Below, piece by piece: positions 1-8,532 of a stretch of 64,000 bases of DNA; within the stretch, counting starts at the first letter, position 1, and each line of letters begins with the position of its first letter. The position numbers and the translations under genes were made by a program. The DNA lies in the NCBI GenBank assembly GCA_044351045.1, contig JBILGM010000006.1, positions 1-64,000 of the forward strand. Direction: 5' to 3'. Below the pieces are notes generated by a model that was not told the origin of the DNA, ran no database searches, and was given only the letters and a program-made list of their open reading frames with translations. This DNA is from UBA6136 sp044351045 (lineage in GTDB: Bacteria > Pseudomonadota > Gammaproteobacteria > Methylococcales > Methylococcaceae).

Positions 1-126
1 CAGCGAAAAATGGAATCGACCCATCAGGGATTGGAAAGCAGCCCTGAATCGATTTAGCATTGAATTCGAGGATCGACTCTACCCGAACTAATCGAAATCC
101 CGTTTACACAAAAATTCGGACACCCT
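1..126 (+). mobile_element. Right end of an IS256-family insertion sequence
   Basis: The window opens inside the last 30 codons of an IS256 (Mutator)-type transposase and then shows a short AT-rich non-coding end. The segment around 101-126, containing CGTTTACACAAAAATTC and then GGACACCCTC, has the look of an IS256-family terminal inverted repeat. The left end, the rest of the transposase and any target duplication lie outside the window, so the exact element boundary is an estimate. Confidence 0.7.
2..91 (+). CDS. IS256-family transposase, C-terminal 29 residues only
   Basis: The frame starting at base 2 reads to a TAA at 89-91. It gives the characteristic tail of IS256-family transposases: a KWxRPIRDW block, then KAALNRF and a terminal acidic/Arg stretch. 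This family uses a DDE active site and copies by a circular intermediate, but the catalytic residues are upstream of the window. Whether the element is intact cannot be judged from here. It sits next to a SIR2-like gene and a tRNA gene, which is a common setting for recent insertions. Confidence 0.75.
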   Translation, partial: SEKWNRPIRDWKAALNRFSIEFEDRLYPN

Positions 127-172
127 CAGTTGGTCGCTGACCTGACTGAATGATAAAAGCTGACAAGCTGCA

Positions 173-1216
173 TTAAACCGATCCAACATCTAACTCAGAA
201 GCTCTGCGCATGAGATCCTCCCATCCATAGTCCCAATTATCGCAGTAGACCGCTTCCACTCCACAGGGTCTTGTTGCCCAGAACGACTTACGATCAGAGT
301 TCCCATCGACCAATGCGACAGTCGGCGGGATTTCTGAAGTACTGAGCTTTGCAAAATTTCTTGCTCTCTGAACCAACAACCACCATAGTCCAAGTTCAGA
401 TTCAGACAGTCCCACGCCAGCAAAGTAGATTGGGCGGTATAAAAAATCTGCAACCCAAGTGTTCACACCTTCATCTAAGTTTGTGAGAGCTGACTCCAGA
501 ATAGGCCTAAATTTAGCCCACCCGTCTTTTTCTTCCCTCTTAAAATTCTTATTTTCGAAGGTCTTCACGTACTTAAATGCTGATTTGATGGAATGTGGCT
601 GAGTTCCATAATCATGCAACCCCATGCGAATTGATGTTGGATTAACCGTACAGCCATTTGGAAACCAAATCTTAGGCCCTATCGTACCCCTCAATTTCAG
701 ACAATAATGAAGCCTGTCCCGCTCATCCTGCATAACCCCTAAATATTTTTCTTCTGTATGCGTTGAACAGATATCCAGATTGTCTCGTTGTAACCATGCA
801 TGATCAAAATTGAGGCTTACAATCGAACTCCACAATTGATTTTTTGGATATTCGGCTCTTCGACTTTGCCATGGATAGAAAAACTTGTCCTGATCAAGAA
901 CTTGTGCGACTAGCTTCTTGGCATCACTCTCAATTTCGTTTGCTTGACGCTTACCAGGCACTCTCCATTCGGCTGTTTGTGAAGGTTGGTAGCCATCTTT
1001 TGCTGCAGTCTCAATCAACCTTTCCCAGCGAAGCACAGGTGAAAGATCACGACTTGGCAGCGATACCTTCATCAAACTCGCTGTTTCATCAATAAGCGCA
1101 TTCCAATCGGTTAACGGTGTGGATGATTTACCGAGCACCCATCTATGAAACCCTGAGCCAATCACTAGGCACGGTTTTAGGAAGGGTAAATGCTTTTTCG
1201 AACTCTTCGCAGCCAT
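173..1216 (-). CDS. SIR2-like domain protein, possible NAD-cleaving defence effector
   Basis: A protein of about 347 residues that resembles stand-alone SIR2-like (SIR2_2-type) proteins. Visible are an N-terminal nucleotide-binding turn (VIGSGFHRW, about residues 19-27) followed by a PLTDWNALI helix, a central SLNFDH motif where family members usually have TTNYD, an IW-PNG...PTSI...GLHDYG block, and a C-terminal GVGLSESELG motif followed by a strand-turn. Bacterial relatives often degrade NAD+ during phage infection; that role is inferred here. The His usually found just before the Gly of the HG block is Asn (FPNG), so catalysis is uncertain. The longest frame begins with TTG at 1219, but ATG at 1216 is the natural start. 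The gene looks more AT-rich than its neighbours and lies between an IS end and the 3' end of tRNA-Pro, suggesting acquired DNA. Product class is moderately sure, function is not. Confidence 0.55.
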   Translation of the reverse strand: MAAKSSKKHLPFLKPCLVIGSGFHRWVLGKSSTPLTDWNALIDETASLMKVSLPSRDLSPVLRWERLIETAAKDGYQPSQTAEWRVPGKRQANEIESDAKKLVAQVLDQDKFFYPWQSRRAEYPKNQLWSSIVSLNFDHAWLQRDNLDICSTHTEEKYLGVMQDERDRLHYCLKLRGTIGPKIWFPNGCTVNPTSIRMGLHDYGTQPHSIKSAFKYVKTFENKNFKREEKDGWAKFRPILESALTNLDEGVNTWVADFLYRPIYFAGVGLSESELGLWWLLVQRARNFAKLSTSEIPPTVALVDGNSDRKSFWATRPCGVEAVYCDNWDYGWEDLMRRASELDVGSV

Positions 1217-1294
1217 CAATCCAGCCTAAAGCTGACCGAGAGTTGAGGACGGTCTAAAAACGGGCTGGAGCATGGGCGTGTAAACCAAACAATT

Positions 1295-1318
1295 GTAGTA
1301 CAGTAAAAAGTGTACTAC
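1295..1318. repeat. Perfect 8-bp inverted repeat with an 8-nt spacer
   Basis: GTAGTACA at 1295-1302 is mirrored by TGTACTAC at 1311-1318, with GTAAAAAG between. A run of Ts follows on the plus strand (1319-1323). It could be a weak terminator reading to the right, or a dimeric repressor operator. The half sites resemble the TGTAC-type operators of some antitoxins, although no antitoxin gene is seen here. It lies upstream of the SIR2-like gene, inside the presumed acquired segment. Confidence 0.5.
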
Positions 1319-1375
1319 TTTTTGGTCACGTGACGTTACCGATGACGGGTAACCAACTGAATTTAAGCGGGAATT

Positions 1376-1453
<78 letters not shown>

Positions 1454-1531
1454 AATGTCGTCTGGAGTCGGTTGAGGTAGGTTTACGCCAACCATGCGAG
1501 TCACGAGAGATGACCGCACCAAGTCGGCATG

Positions 1532-1560
1532 ATTATACGCGTCTCCATGGGCAGACTCAA
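1532..1560 (-). promoter_or_regulatory. Sigma70 promoter for tRNA-Pro
   Basis: On the minus strand, TTGAGT (1560-1555) and a perfect TATAAT (1537-1532) are separated by 17 nt. Transcription should begin near 1525, giving a leader of about 70 nt before the tRNA 5' end at 1452. The bases just after the -10 are fairly GC-rich, as is common at stable-RNA promoters under stringent control. No other gene lies between this site and the tRNA. Confidence 0.75.
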
Positions 1561-1644
1561 TCTTAGTTGTTCATCCTCAGAGACTCGCACCGTGCTTGGC
1601 AAGATGCTCAGCAGAAGCAACCTCATCTTGCGCAGATAGCGGCC

Positions 1645-2643
1645 TCAATAGTTTCGATCCACCGAGAAGCGGGCAAGTTCTGCCAGGGCTTGCTTGTAGC
1701 TGGATTCAGGCAGGAGGGCGAGGGCTGCAACGGCCTTGTCGGCCTCCTCGACGGCGCGGCGCGAGGTGTAGTTGATGGCATCCGTTGCCTCAACGATTGC
1801 AAAGACATCCCTAAACGCATCACGATCGCCCTGCTCAATAGCCCGGCGCAAAAGTCCAGCCTGAGATTCGTCGGCATTCTCCATAGCGAAGATTAGTGGT
1901 AGCGTAGGCTTGCCATCTGCGAGGTCATCCCCAAGATTCTTGCCAAGCTCTTCAGGTTTAGCCCGGTAATCAAGTGCATCATCGATCAACTGAAAGGCGA
2001 TACCGAGATGCAGTCCGTAGTCTTTCAATGCCCGCTCGGCTTCCTCGGAGGCCCCGGACAATACTGCAGCCAATTGCACCGCCGCACTGAAGAGGATGGC
2101 GGTCTTCCGGGCAACGACCGCCAGGTATTGATGTTCTGTGGTGCTGGGGTTGTTGCAATTGAGCAACTGCAAGACCTCGCCTTCCGCAATAGCGGTAGTC
2201 GTGTGGGACAGAATCTCCATGATGCGGAGGTTCTGAACACTCACCATAAGCTCGAATGCGCGGGAGTAAAGATAATCACCGACCAGAACGCTGGCTGAAT
2301 TCCCCCATAGGGCATTGGCCGTATCACGACCCCGACGCAGCGTAGATTCATCCACCACGTCATCATGCAGGAGCGTGGCGGTATGGATAAACTCGATGAC
2401 CGCCGCCAGCGTGATGACGTGTCGGTCATTACAGGCCAGCGCCTTGGCGGCCAGTAGCAGCAACATGGGTCGGAGTCGCTTGCCACCACTGTTGACGATG
2501 TAGTGTCCTATCTGGTTAATGAGCACGACATCCGACTGAAGTTCACTCAGAATCAACTGATCAACGGCTACCGTCTCCTCCTGGACCAGTTGTCGGAGTC
2601 TGGCGAATTCGGTGAGGGATGCGGAGGCAACGGGTGAGGTCAT
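1645..2643 (-). CDS. ispB: Octaprenyl (polyprenyl) diphosphate synthase
   Basis: A 332-residue all-alpha trans-prenyltransferase that extends farnesyl diphosphate with isopentenyl diphosphate to build the quinone side chain. The first aspartate-rich motif DDVVD is at residues 94-98 and the second, DDALD, at 221-225. GGKRLRP (53-59) contacts the substrate, as in E. coli IspB. Length matches the family. The ATG at 2643 has no convincing Shine-Dalgarno sequence, but no other in-frame start fits the family N-terminus. It is followed on the same strand by tRNA-Pro. Chain length (C40 or other) cannot be read from the sequence. Confidence 0.93.
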   Translation of the reverse strand: MTSPVASASLTEFARLRQLVQEETVAVDQLILSELQSDVVLINQIGHYIVNSGGKRLRPMLLLLAAKALACNDRHVITLAAVIEFIHTATLLHDDVVDESTLRRGRDTANALWGNSASVLVGDYLYSRAFELMVSVQNLRIMEILSHTTTAIAEGEVLQLLNCNNPSTTEHQYLAVVARKTAILFSAAVQLAAVLSGASEEAERALKDYGLHLGIAFQLIDDALDYRAKPEELGKNLGDDLADGKPTLPLIFAMENADESQAGLLRRAIEQGDRDAFRDVFAIVEATDAINYTSRRAVEEADKAVAALALLPESSYKQALAELARFSVDRNY

Positions 2644-2796
2644 GAGAGGTGGGGGGAGGATTTGTACCTTTCCGGGTATAAAACACTAAGAAAGGTGAAT
2701 AAAAAGCCGTGAATGCTAGGTTTGAGGTAAATTCATGTCAAGGTGTAGCCGTGAGCAATAACTATCATCGCGGCCTTTTGCCGGAGATTGCCTGAC

Positions 2797-5106
2797 TCAG
2801 GCTTCGGCTGATCCAGCGGTCAAGTCACCCTCATAAGGGGTGGCATATCCACACTCCTTTTGAGGACAGACCTTTTCAGCACCACGACGTTTCGTGATCT
2901 TCAGGGTGAGCAAAGGCCAAGCACAGTTGGGGCATGGCTCGTTCAGCGGTGGGTTCCATACAGCGTAGCTACAATCCGGATAGGTCGAGCAAGAATAAAA
3001 CAACTTCCCGAACCGAGACTTACGCTTGGTTAGGCTGCCCTGTTTACATTCTGGGCAGGACACGCCGGTATCCTCGGGCTTCTCCAAAGGCTCGATGTGC
3101 TTACAGCCAGGATAGCCCGTACAGCCAATGAATTTGCCGTAACGACCCGTCTTGATCACTAGCGGTGAGTCGCACTTGGGGCAAGTCCGTCCTTCCACAA
3201 TCTCGGGGGGCGCCTGCGGTCCGTCATCCTTGAGATTGCGAGTGTATTTACATTCAGGATAGTTGGTGCAGCCGACAAATCGGCCATTGCGTCCGAGTCG
3301 AATGGACAGCTTGCTGCCGCATTCGGGGCAGGCTTCATCCATCTCCTCATGGGTGACATCTGCGCGCTTTAGGCTTTCATCCTTGTCTCCGATCAGAGCG
3401 ATGAATGGACCCCAGAACTCGCGCAGCAACGGTACCCATTTTTTCTCACCACGTGAAACCGCATCGAGATCATCCTCAAGATGCGCAGTGAAGTTGTAGT
3501 CGACGTACTGGGTAAAATGCTCAGTCAGGAATTTATTGACGATGCGCCCGACATCGGTAGGATGGAAACGCTTGGTTTCCAGTTCAGCATATTTGCGTTG
3601 CTGCAAGGTGGAAATGATGGACGCATAGGTAGAGGGACGACCGATGCCATACTCTTCAAGCGTCTTCACCAAACTGGCTTCGGTGAAGCGTGGGGGTGGC
3701 TCGGTGAAATGCTGGGAAGTGGCGATCTCGTTCAGATTTACCACCTGTCCCTGCTTCAACTTGGGCAGATAGCCTTCCTCATCCTCAGCCGGTCCATCAT
3801 CCTTGCCCTCGAGATAGACACTCATGAAACCAGGGTGCACTACGTTGGAGCCATTGGCCCTGAAGACACCCTCCCCTTTGCTGCCGCAGGCCAGATCCAC
3901 GGCCACCGTATTGATGGTGGCATGCACCATCTGTGATGCCACAGCCCGCTTCCAGATCAGCGAATACAACTTGAACTGATCGGGGCTGAGGTGCGTTTTC
4001 ACTTGATCAGGAATGCGGAACGCAGAGGTCGGACGGACAGCCTCATGTGCTTCCTGCGCATTCTTGCTTTTGGTCTTGTAAAGGGGTGGCTTGGTCGGAA
4101 CATTGTCGGCCCCAAAGCGTGTCGCAATCAGCTCACGCAATTCCTTCACCGCCTCGTTAGCGAGAGTCACGGAATCGGTACGCATGTAGGTAATCAGACC
4201 CACCGTTTCACCACCGACATCGATACCTTCATAAAGCTGCTGTGCCACCGTCATGGTTCGGCGGGTGGTAAAGCCTAGCTTGCGGGAGGCTTCCTGCTGC
4301 AGCGTAGAGGTGGTGAACGGAGCTGCGGGATTGCGCTTGCGCTCCTTCTCCTCGACCTGGCTGACGGTCAACTGGCCGCATGCGGCATGGCTTAAATCAG
4401 TCCTGGCCTTTTCGGCCTGTTCGGCGTCGGTAATGGTGAATTGTTCGAGCTTTTCTCCCGCCAGATGCGTGAGCCTGGCGCGAAACGGCTGTCCTTCCGC
4501 CGCCGAGTCGGCTTCAATTGTCCAATATTCGCGGGTAACAAACCTCTCGATTTCCAGTTCCCGCTCCACGATCATACGAAGTGCGGGGCTTTGTACACGT
4601 CCAGCCGAAAGACCTCGTCGAATTTTTTTCCAGAGCAAGGGCGAGAGCTTGAAACCCACCAGATAATCAAGTGCCCGGCGAGCCTGCTGGGCATTGATGA
4701 GATCGGTGGAAAGAGGCTTGGGATTCTCGATGGCCTCCGTCACGGCTCGCTTGGTGATTTCATGGAAAACGACCCGATGGACCGGCTTGTTTTCCAACAA
4801 TTTGCGCTGTTTGAGAATTTCATAGATGTGCCAGGAAATCGCCTCACCTTCGCGATCAGGGTCGGTCGCGAGAAACAGGGCATCAGCCTGCTTGGCTGCT
4901 TTGGCAATGGTCTGCACATGTTTTTCATTGCGTTCGATCAATTCATAACGCATCGCGAAATCGTCATCAGGATTAACCGCGCCCTCCTTCGGCACCAGAT
5001 CCCGCACATGGCCGTAGGAGGCAAATACCTGAAAATCCTTACCGAGATATTTTTCAATCGTCTTGGCTTTGGCAGGCGATTCAACAATGACGAGGTTACG
5101 GCTCAT
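2797..5106 (-). CDS. topA: DNA topoisomerase I (type IA)
   Basis: A 769-residue enzyme that relaxes negative supercoils. The TOPRIM domain opens with IVESPAKAKTIEKYLG and carries the acidic DPDRE triad at residues 82-86. The catalytic tyrosine is Tyr307 in GLITYMRTDS, and the GRVQSPAL helix is at 169-176. The C-terminal third holds three clear Topo-zinc fingers of CPxC...GC..YPxC type and a fourth degenerate Cys-rich unit, more than some relatives have but usual for gammaproteobacteria. It ends the LysM-dprA-smg-topA string and is separated from smg by 65 bp. A gap of about 150 bp separates it from ispB. Confidence 0.97.
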   Translation of the reverse strand: MSRNLVIVESPAKAKTIEKYLGKDFQVFASYGHVRDLVPKEGAVNPDDDFAMRYELIERNEKHVQTIAKAAKQADALFLATDPDREGEAISWHIYEILKQRKLLENKPVHRVVFHEITKRAVTEAIENPKPLSTDLINAQQARRALDYLVGFKLSPLLWKKIRRGLSAGRVQSPALRMIVERELEIERFVTREYWTIEADSAAEGQPFRARLTHLAGEKLEQFTITDAEQAEKARTDLSHAACGQLTVSQVEEKERKRNPAAPFTTSTLQQEASRKLGFTTRRTMTVAQQLYEGIDVGGETVGLITYMRTDSVTLANEAVKELRELIATRFGADNVPTKPPLYKTKSKNAQEAHEAVRPTSAFRIPDQVKTHLSPDQFKLYSLIWKRAVASQMVHATINTVAVDLACGSKGEGVFRANGSNVVHPGFMSVYLEGKDDGPAEDEEGYLPKLKQGQVVNLNEIATSQHFTEPPPRFTEASLVKTLEEYGIGRPSTYASIISTLQQRKYAELETKRFHPTDVGRIVNKFLTEHFTQYVDYNFTAHLEDDLDAVSRGEKKWVPLLREFWGPFIALIGDKDESLKRADVTHEEMDEACPECGSKLSIRLGRNGRFVGCTNYPECKYTRNLKDDGPQAPPEIVEGRTCPKCDSPLVIKTGRYGKFIGCTGYPGCKHIEPLEKPEDTGVSCPECKQGSLTKRKSRFGKLFYSCSTYPDCSYAVWNPPLNEPCPNCAWPLLTLKITKRRGAEKVCPQKECGYATPYEGDLTAGSAEA

Positions 5107-5171
5107 CGAATTTGGTCAGACTTATTCAAGGTTAACAACGCGGGTGATTGGGGCTTTGAGCATCCCTGGCA

Positions 5172-5639
5172 TCAGTGCAAATAGGCTGGCAGATTGCCAT
5201 ATACGAGGTGCTCCATTCGGGCAAAAGCCAATTCTTCATCGGGTTGGCTAAAGAGAACCATCAGCACCATCCACTTCAGGTTTTCCAACGAAATAGGCTC
5301 ATCTTCGATGGCCATCACCCGATCAATGACCAGCTCACGACTGGCCGGATTGAGAATGCCGCACTGCTCGATAAACATCAGTAGACCCCGACTTTCGGTA
5401 TCCAGCCGAGCCATTTCCTCAACAGAAAACACTCGGAAAGCCGGGGTAGATACGCCCTGAATACCCTGTTGTTCGGTGAGTGTATCGAACCAATCGAGTG
5501 CCTTGGATATCTCCGCCTGAGGAAATCCGGCTTCCAGAAGATCAATCCTGACCTCTTCTGTGTCCTGTTCACCCTCGACATCTCCATCCAGAAATCTTTC
5601 AAACAAATAGATCAGAACGTCGAAAACGTTTTCTTTCAT
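5172..5639 (-). CDS. smg: Smg/DUF494 family protein
   Basis: A 155-residue acidic protein of the Smg family, conserved between dprA and topA in many gammaproteobacteria; its molecular role is not established. The start at 5639 (MKENVFDVL) fits family members. The longer open frame adds 28 Cys-rich residues that have no family counterpart. A helical, acidic N-terminal half (YLFERFLDG) is followed by LLEAGF and a conserved C-terminal LEHLVYGN-like region, here MEHLVYGNLPAYLH. It starts 34 nt downstream of the dprA stop, so it is probably co-transcribed with it. Confidence 0.88.
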   Translation of the reverse strand: MKENVFDVLIYLFERFLDGDVEGEQDTEEVRIDLLEAGFPQAEISKALDWFDTLTEQQGIQGVSTPAFRVFSVEEMARLDTESRGLLMFIEQCGILNPASRELVIDRVMAIEDEPISLENLKWMVLMVLFSQPDEELAFARMEHLVYGNLPAYLH

Positions 5640-5673
5640 TGATGACTCAAATAATTGGGCGGCACAATTGAAC

Positions 5674-6794
5674 TCATCGCAGTCGCATATAACCACCACC
5701 GGGCATGGCCGCGACATCGCCATTCAGCTCCAGACTGAGCAGCTGGGAGACAATGACATCGGCTGCAAGCCCTGTCGTCGCGACGAGAGTATCCACAGTC
5801 GTTGGTTCATAAGCAATATATTTCAGGAGACCCGTTTCATTTCTGGCCTCGCCGGCGTCCGGTTTGGATGCCCCCTGAGCATCAGTTCGAACCAGGATAG
5901 TCTCGTATTCTTCTAGAATATCGCTGGGCGACTGGACGAGTTTGGCACCCTGCTGGATAAGTTGATGACAGCCTCGGACGAGCGGGTTGTGAATTGATCC
6001 CGGCACGGCGAAGACATCCCGATTTTGCTCCACCGCCAGACGGGCGGTGATCAATGAACCGGATTTCGGAGCGGCCTCCACCACTAAAGTCCCCAAGGCC
6101 AGCCCGCTGATGATACGGTTGCGACGCGGGAAGTTTGCCGCCAAAGGCCCGGTTCCGGGCGGATACTCGGAGATCAGTGCACCGCCGCGACCAAGAATGT
6201 CATCGGCCAGCTGCTCATGGTGCCGCGGATAAATCCGATCCGGACCCGTCCCGGCAACCGCCACGGTAATCCCCTGCCCCTCCATCGCCCCCATATGACT
6301 GGCGGCATCAATTCCCACCGCCAGACCGCTGACGATGCCGACGCCCTGCAAGGCAAGATCCCGCGCAAACTCGCGCGCTGTTCTCTGCCCGCTGGGCGTG
6401 GGACTCCGACTACCCACCACGGCGATATGGTTACCGGACAAGATTGCCGGGTCTCCTCGGACAAATAGAACTGCCGGGGGATCCGCGATTTCACGCAACA
6501 GGGGGGGATACTTGGGATGATCAAGCGTCAGGCAATGTGTCGGGCACCTTCGCTGAAAATCCAGCGAAGGTCGGCCTCTGCCCACTCCCAGTTGGGCGCC
6601 ACCAGATAATCCATGGTTTTGGCTGGCACCCCGATAGCACCCCATTCGGCACGGCCCGCTTCGAAAACCGCTTGAGGTGAACCGAAATGATCCAGCAATC
6701 GCCTAAAACGTACGCTTCCGATCTGCGGTGCACGATGCAGCGCAAGCCAGAAGCGGAGCTGATGCGCGTCGATCGTTGGGACAAGGAGCGTCAT
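5674..6794 (-). pseudogene. dprA: dprA (DNA-processing protein A), frameshifted
   Basis: DprA loads RecA onto incoming single-stranded DNA during natural transformation. The coding sequence is split between two frames. From ATG 6794 to about 6530 one frame gives the SAM-like N-terminal domain ending in EGARHIA, followed at once by TGA. From about 6531 to 5674 the next frame gives LTLDHPKYPPLL, the Rossmann-like core (GSRSPTPSGQR, GIVSGLAVGIDAASH, PRRNRIISGL, KSGSLITA) and a winged-helix tail. Adding one base at 6528-6531 restores a continuous protein of about 373 residues. No slippery heptamer is visible, so a true mutation or a sequencing error is more likely than programmed slippage. The ATG overlaps the LysM stop (ATGA). 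Confidence 0.85.
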
Positions 6795-7861
6795 GGAGAC
6801 CGGATTACATCGAGCACATGAATGAACCGTTCTGCATTCATCACCAACGCAAAACTGACCCTTCGATGCTTCAGGAAAACCATCAGCTCTCCGGCCTTCT
6901 GTTCCGGACCGATAAGCTTTTGCCCGAAGCTTGGCCTGATCGTGTCTCTGATCTCCGGACCTTTTTGCCATATCTCGAATACATGCCCCACCTCGACACC
7001 GTTAAGGGTTCCGCGATCCAGCGCCACCACGGAAAATTGACCAATCTGGCTGACACCATCCATCACTCCGATGATGTGACCTGTCAGACCCTTGCGCGGG
7101 GCATGAGGCACGTACCCAGCGCCGATTTCTAGACGATGAGTTGGCATCAACCGATCCCCTGGCCGCGCTTCCTTTTCAGCACGGGTCAGCATGATCGTTG
7201 CGGGGTCTCCCGTTTGTTCAAGCGTGCCCTCAGCGATAAAAATAGCCTCATGACCCAGCACCGCGTCTGTGTCAGGATCACGATATTCAGTACCGGGCCG
7301 GAAGAGCGAGTAATCGGCGGGGGTCGACTTCTGGACGGAGCGCACAAACAGGCGATCACCCGGCCCACCAACCACGTGGTCTTCAGCCAGGTCTACCACG
7401 TAGGGAAGACGATCGAGATCATCTGCGTCGATAACCCTTGGTCGCGTCAGGAAGGGGCTGATCGCTTTGAGCGGGATCACCGGAACGGGCTCGGCCAGTG
7501 AGGTCACCCTGATCTGGGGACTCAGTCGATCAGACTGAATGCCGTCCAAACGCAGATAGGGCTGCCCCCCCCGCGAATCCAGAACAATAAGGTCACCCGG
7601 ATAAATCAGATTGGGATCCTGAATTTGCGCATTCCCGCGCCAAACCTCAGGCCACTCCCACGTATTTTTGAGGAAACGGCCGGCGATACTCCAAAGGGTA
7701 TCCCCTTCGACAACGCGGTAGGCTTCTGGCCGATCTTGCCGCCACTCCACGGCCAAAACGAAATCGGAGTGCCCCAGCAACTTGAAGACGGTCAGCATGA
7801 CCCCCACGTAAAGCCAACCTGAGAAGGAGGCGGCGGCATGACTGCCGAGAAAACTTTTCAA
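6791..7861 (-). CDS. LysM-domain envelope protein
   Basis: A 356-residue protein with a hydrophobic N-terminal segment (about residues 15-38, signal or anchor) and one LysM peptidoglycan-binding domain (about 47-96: YRVVEGDTLWSIAGRF...NLIYPGDLIVL). The rest is a beta-rich region of unknown fold, conserved in proteins encoded next to dprA. The start is TTG at 7861, preceded five bases upstream by GGAGG. Its stop overlaps the dprA start by four bases, implying translational coupling. It is divergent from def, leaving a 131-bp shared control region. The neighbourhood is a classical one, but the exact function is unknown. Confidence 0.88.
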   Translation of the reverse strand: MKSFLGSHAAASFSGWLYVGVMLTVFKLLGHSDFVLAVEWRQDRPEAYRVVEGDTLWSIAGRFLKNTWEWPEVWRGNAQIQDPNLIYPGDLIVLDSRGGQPYLRLDGIQSDRLSPQIRVTSLAEPVPVIPLKAISPFLTRPRVIDADDLDRLPYVVDLAEDHVVGGPGDRLFVRSVQKSTPADYSLFRPGTEYRDPDTDAVLGHEAIFIAEGTLEQTGDPATIMLTRAEKEARPGDRLMPTHRLEIGAGYVPHAPRKGLTGHIIGVMDGVSQIGQFSVVALDRGTLNGVEVGHVFEIWQKGPEIRDTIRPSFGQKLIGPEQKAGELMVFLKHRRVSFALVMNAERFIHVLDVIRSP

Positions 7862-7992
7862 CGAGTCCTCCGGAGAACTGCCTTACCCTGAGGGAAACCC
7901 AAAGTTCCTGCGACCACGAGCAGCATTAAATACAAAATTAACGACAATTCGTTAGAATTCCGAGCATATCGCGTCAAGACACTAAAGAATGA

Positions 7993-8532
7993 ATGGCTAT
8001 TCTAACCATACTCGAGTTCCCCGATGAACGGCTGCGCAAAAAGGCGAAACCCGTCGAATCGGTCGACGCTCAGACCTGCAAGCTCATCGATGACATGCTG
8101 GAAACCATGTACGCGGCTCCCGGCATAGGGCTTGCCGCCACTCAGGTGAATGTGCAGAAACGCATTCTCGTCCTAGACATTTCCGAGGAAAAGAACGCTC
8201 CACTAGCCCTGATAAACCCGGAGCTTTTGCACAAGGAAGGTCAGGAGGAATGCGACGAGGGCTGCCTCTCGGTTCCTGGCGTCTTCGAAAAGGTCCGGCG
8301 CGCCGAGAAAATCCGGGTCAAGGCGCTGGATCGTGAAGGCGGCTCCTTCGAGATGGAGGCCGAAGGCCTCCTCGCGGTCTGCATACAGCATGAAATCGAC
8401 CATCTGGAAGGCAAACTGTTTGTTGACTACCTGTCCCCACTCAAAAGACAACTCGCCCGAAAAAAGGTCAAGAAAGAACAGCGGCAGCGGGACAGCGGTA
8501 CAGAAAACCCGAAACCGCGCGGTGTGGCGTGA
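7993..8532 (+). CDS. def: Peptide deformylase
   Basis: A 179-residue metalloenzyme that removes the formyl group from nascent N-formylmethionine. All three family motifs are present: GIGLAATQ (about 45-52), EGCLSVP (Cys metal ligand) and QHEIDHLEG (two His ligands and catalytic Glu). The C-terminus is a charged Lys/Arg-rich tail. It is the first gene of a plus-strand chain, and its TGA overlaps the fmt GTG start (GTGA), so the two opposing formyl-Met enzymes are co-translated. Confidence 0.97.
   Translation: MAILTILEFPDERLRKKAKPVESVDAQTCKLIDDMLETMYAAPGIGLAATQVNVQKRILVLDISEEKNAPLALINPELLHKEGQEECDEGCLSVPGVFEKVRRAEKIRVKALDREGGSFEMEAEGLLAVCIQHEIDHLEGKLFVDYLSPLKRQLARKKVKKEQRQRDSGTENPKPRGVA

Noticed and set aside
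1567..1896. A 109-codon plus-strand frame across the ispB 3' end
   Set aside because: Antisense to ispB over most of its length, with no start signal.
4441..5184. A long plus-strand open frame (247 codons) antisense to topA
   Set aside because: topA is certain on the other strand, and the antisense frame has no ribosome site or recognisable domain. It is a codon-bias shadow.
6520..6540. Programmed frameshifting as the explanation for the split dprA
   Set aside because: No slippery heptamer or downstream stem is visible at the GCC-TGA junction, and DprA is not known to use frameshifting.
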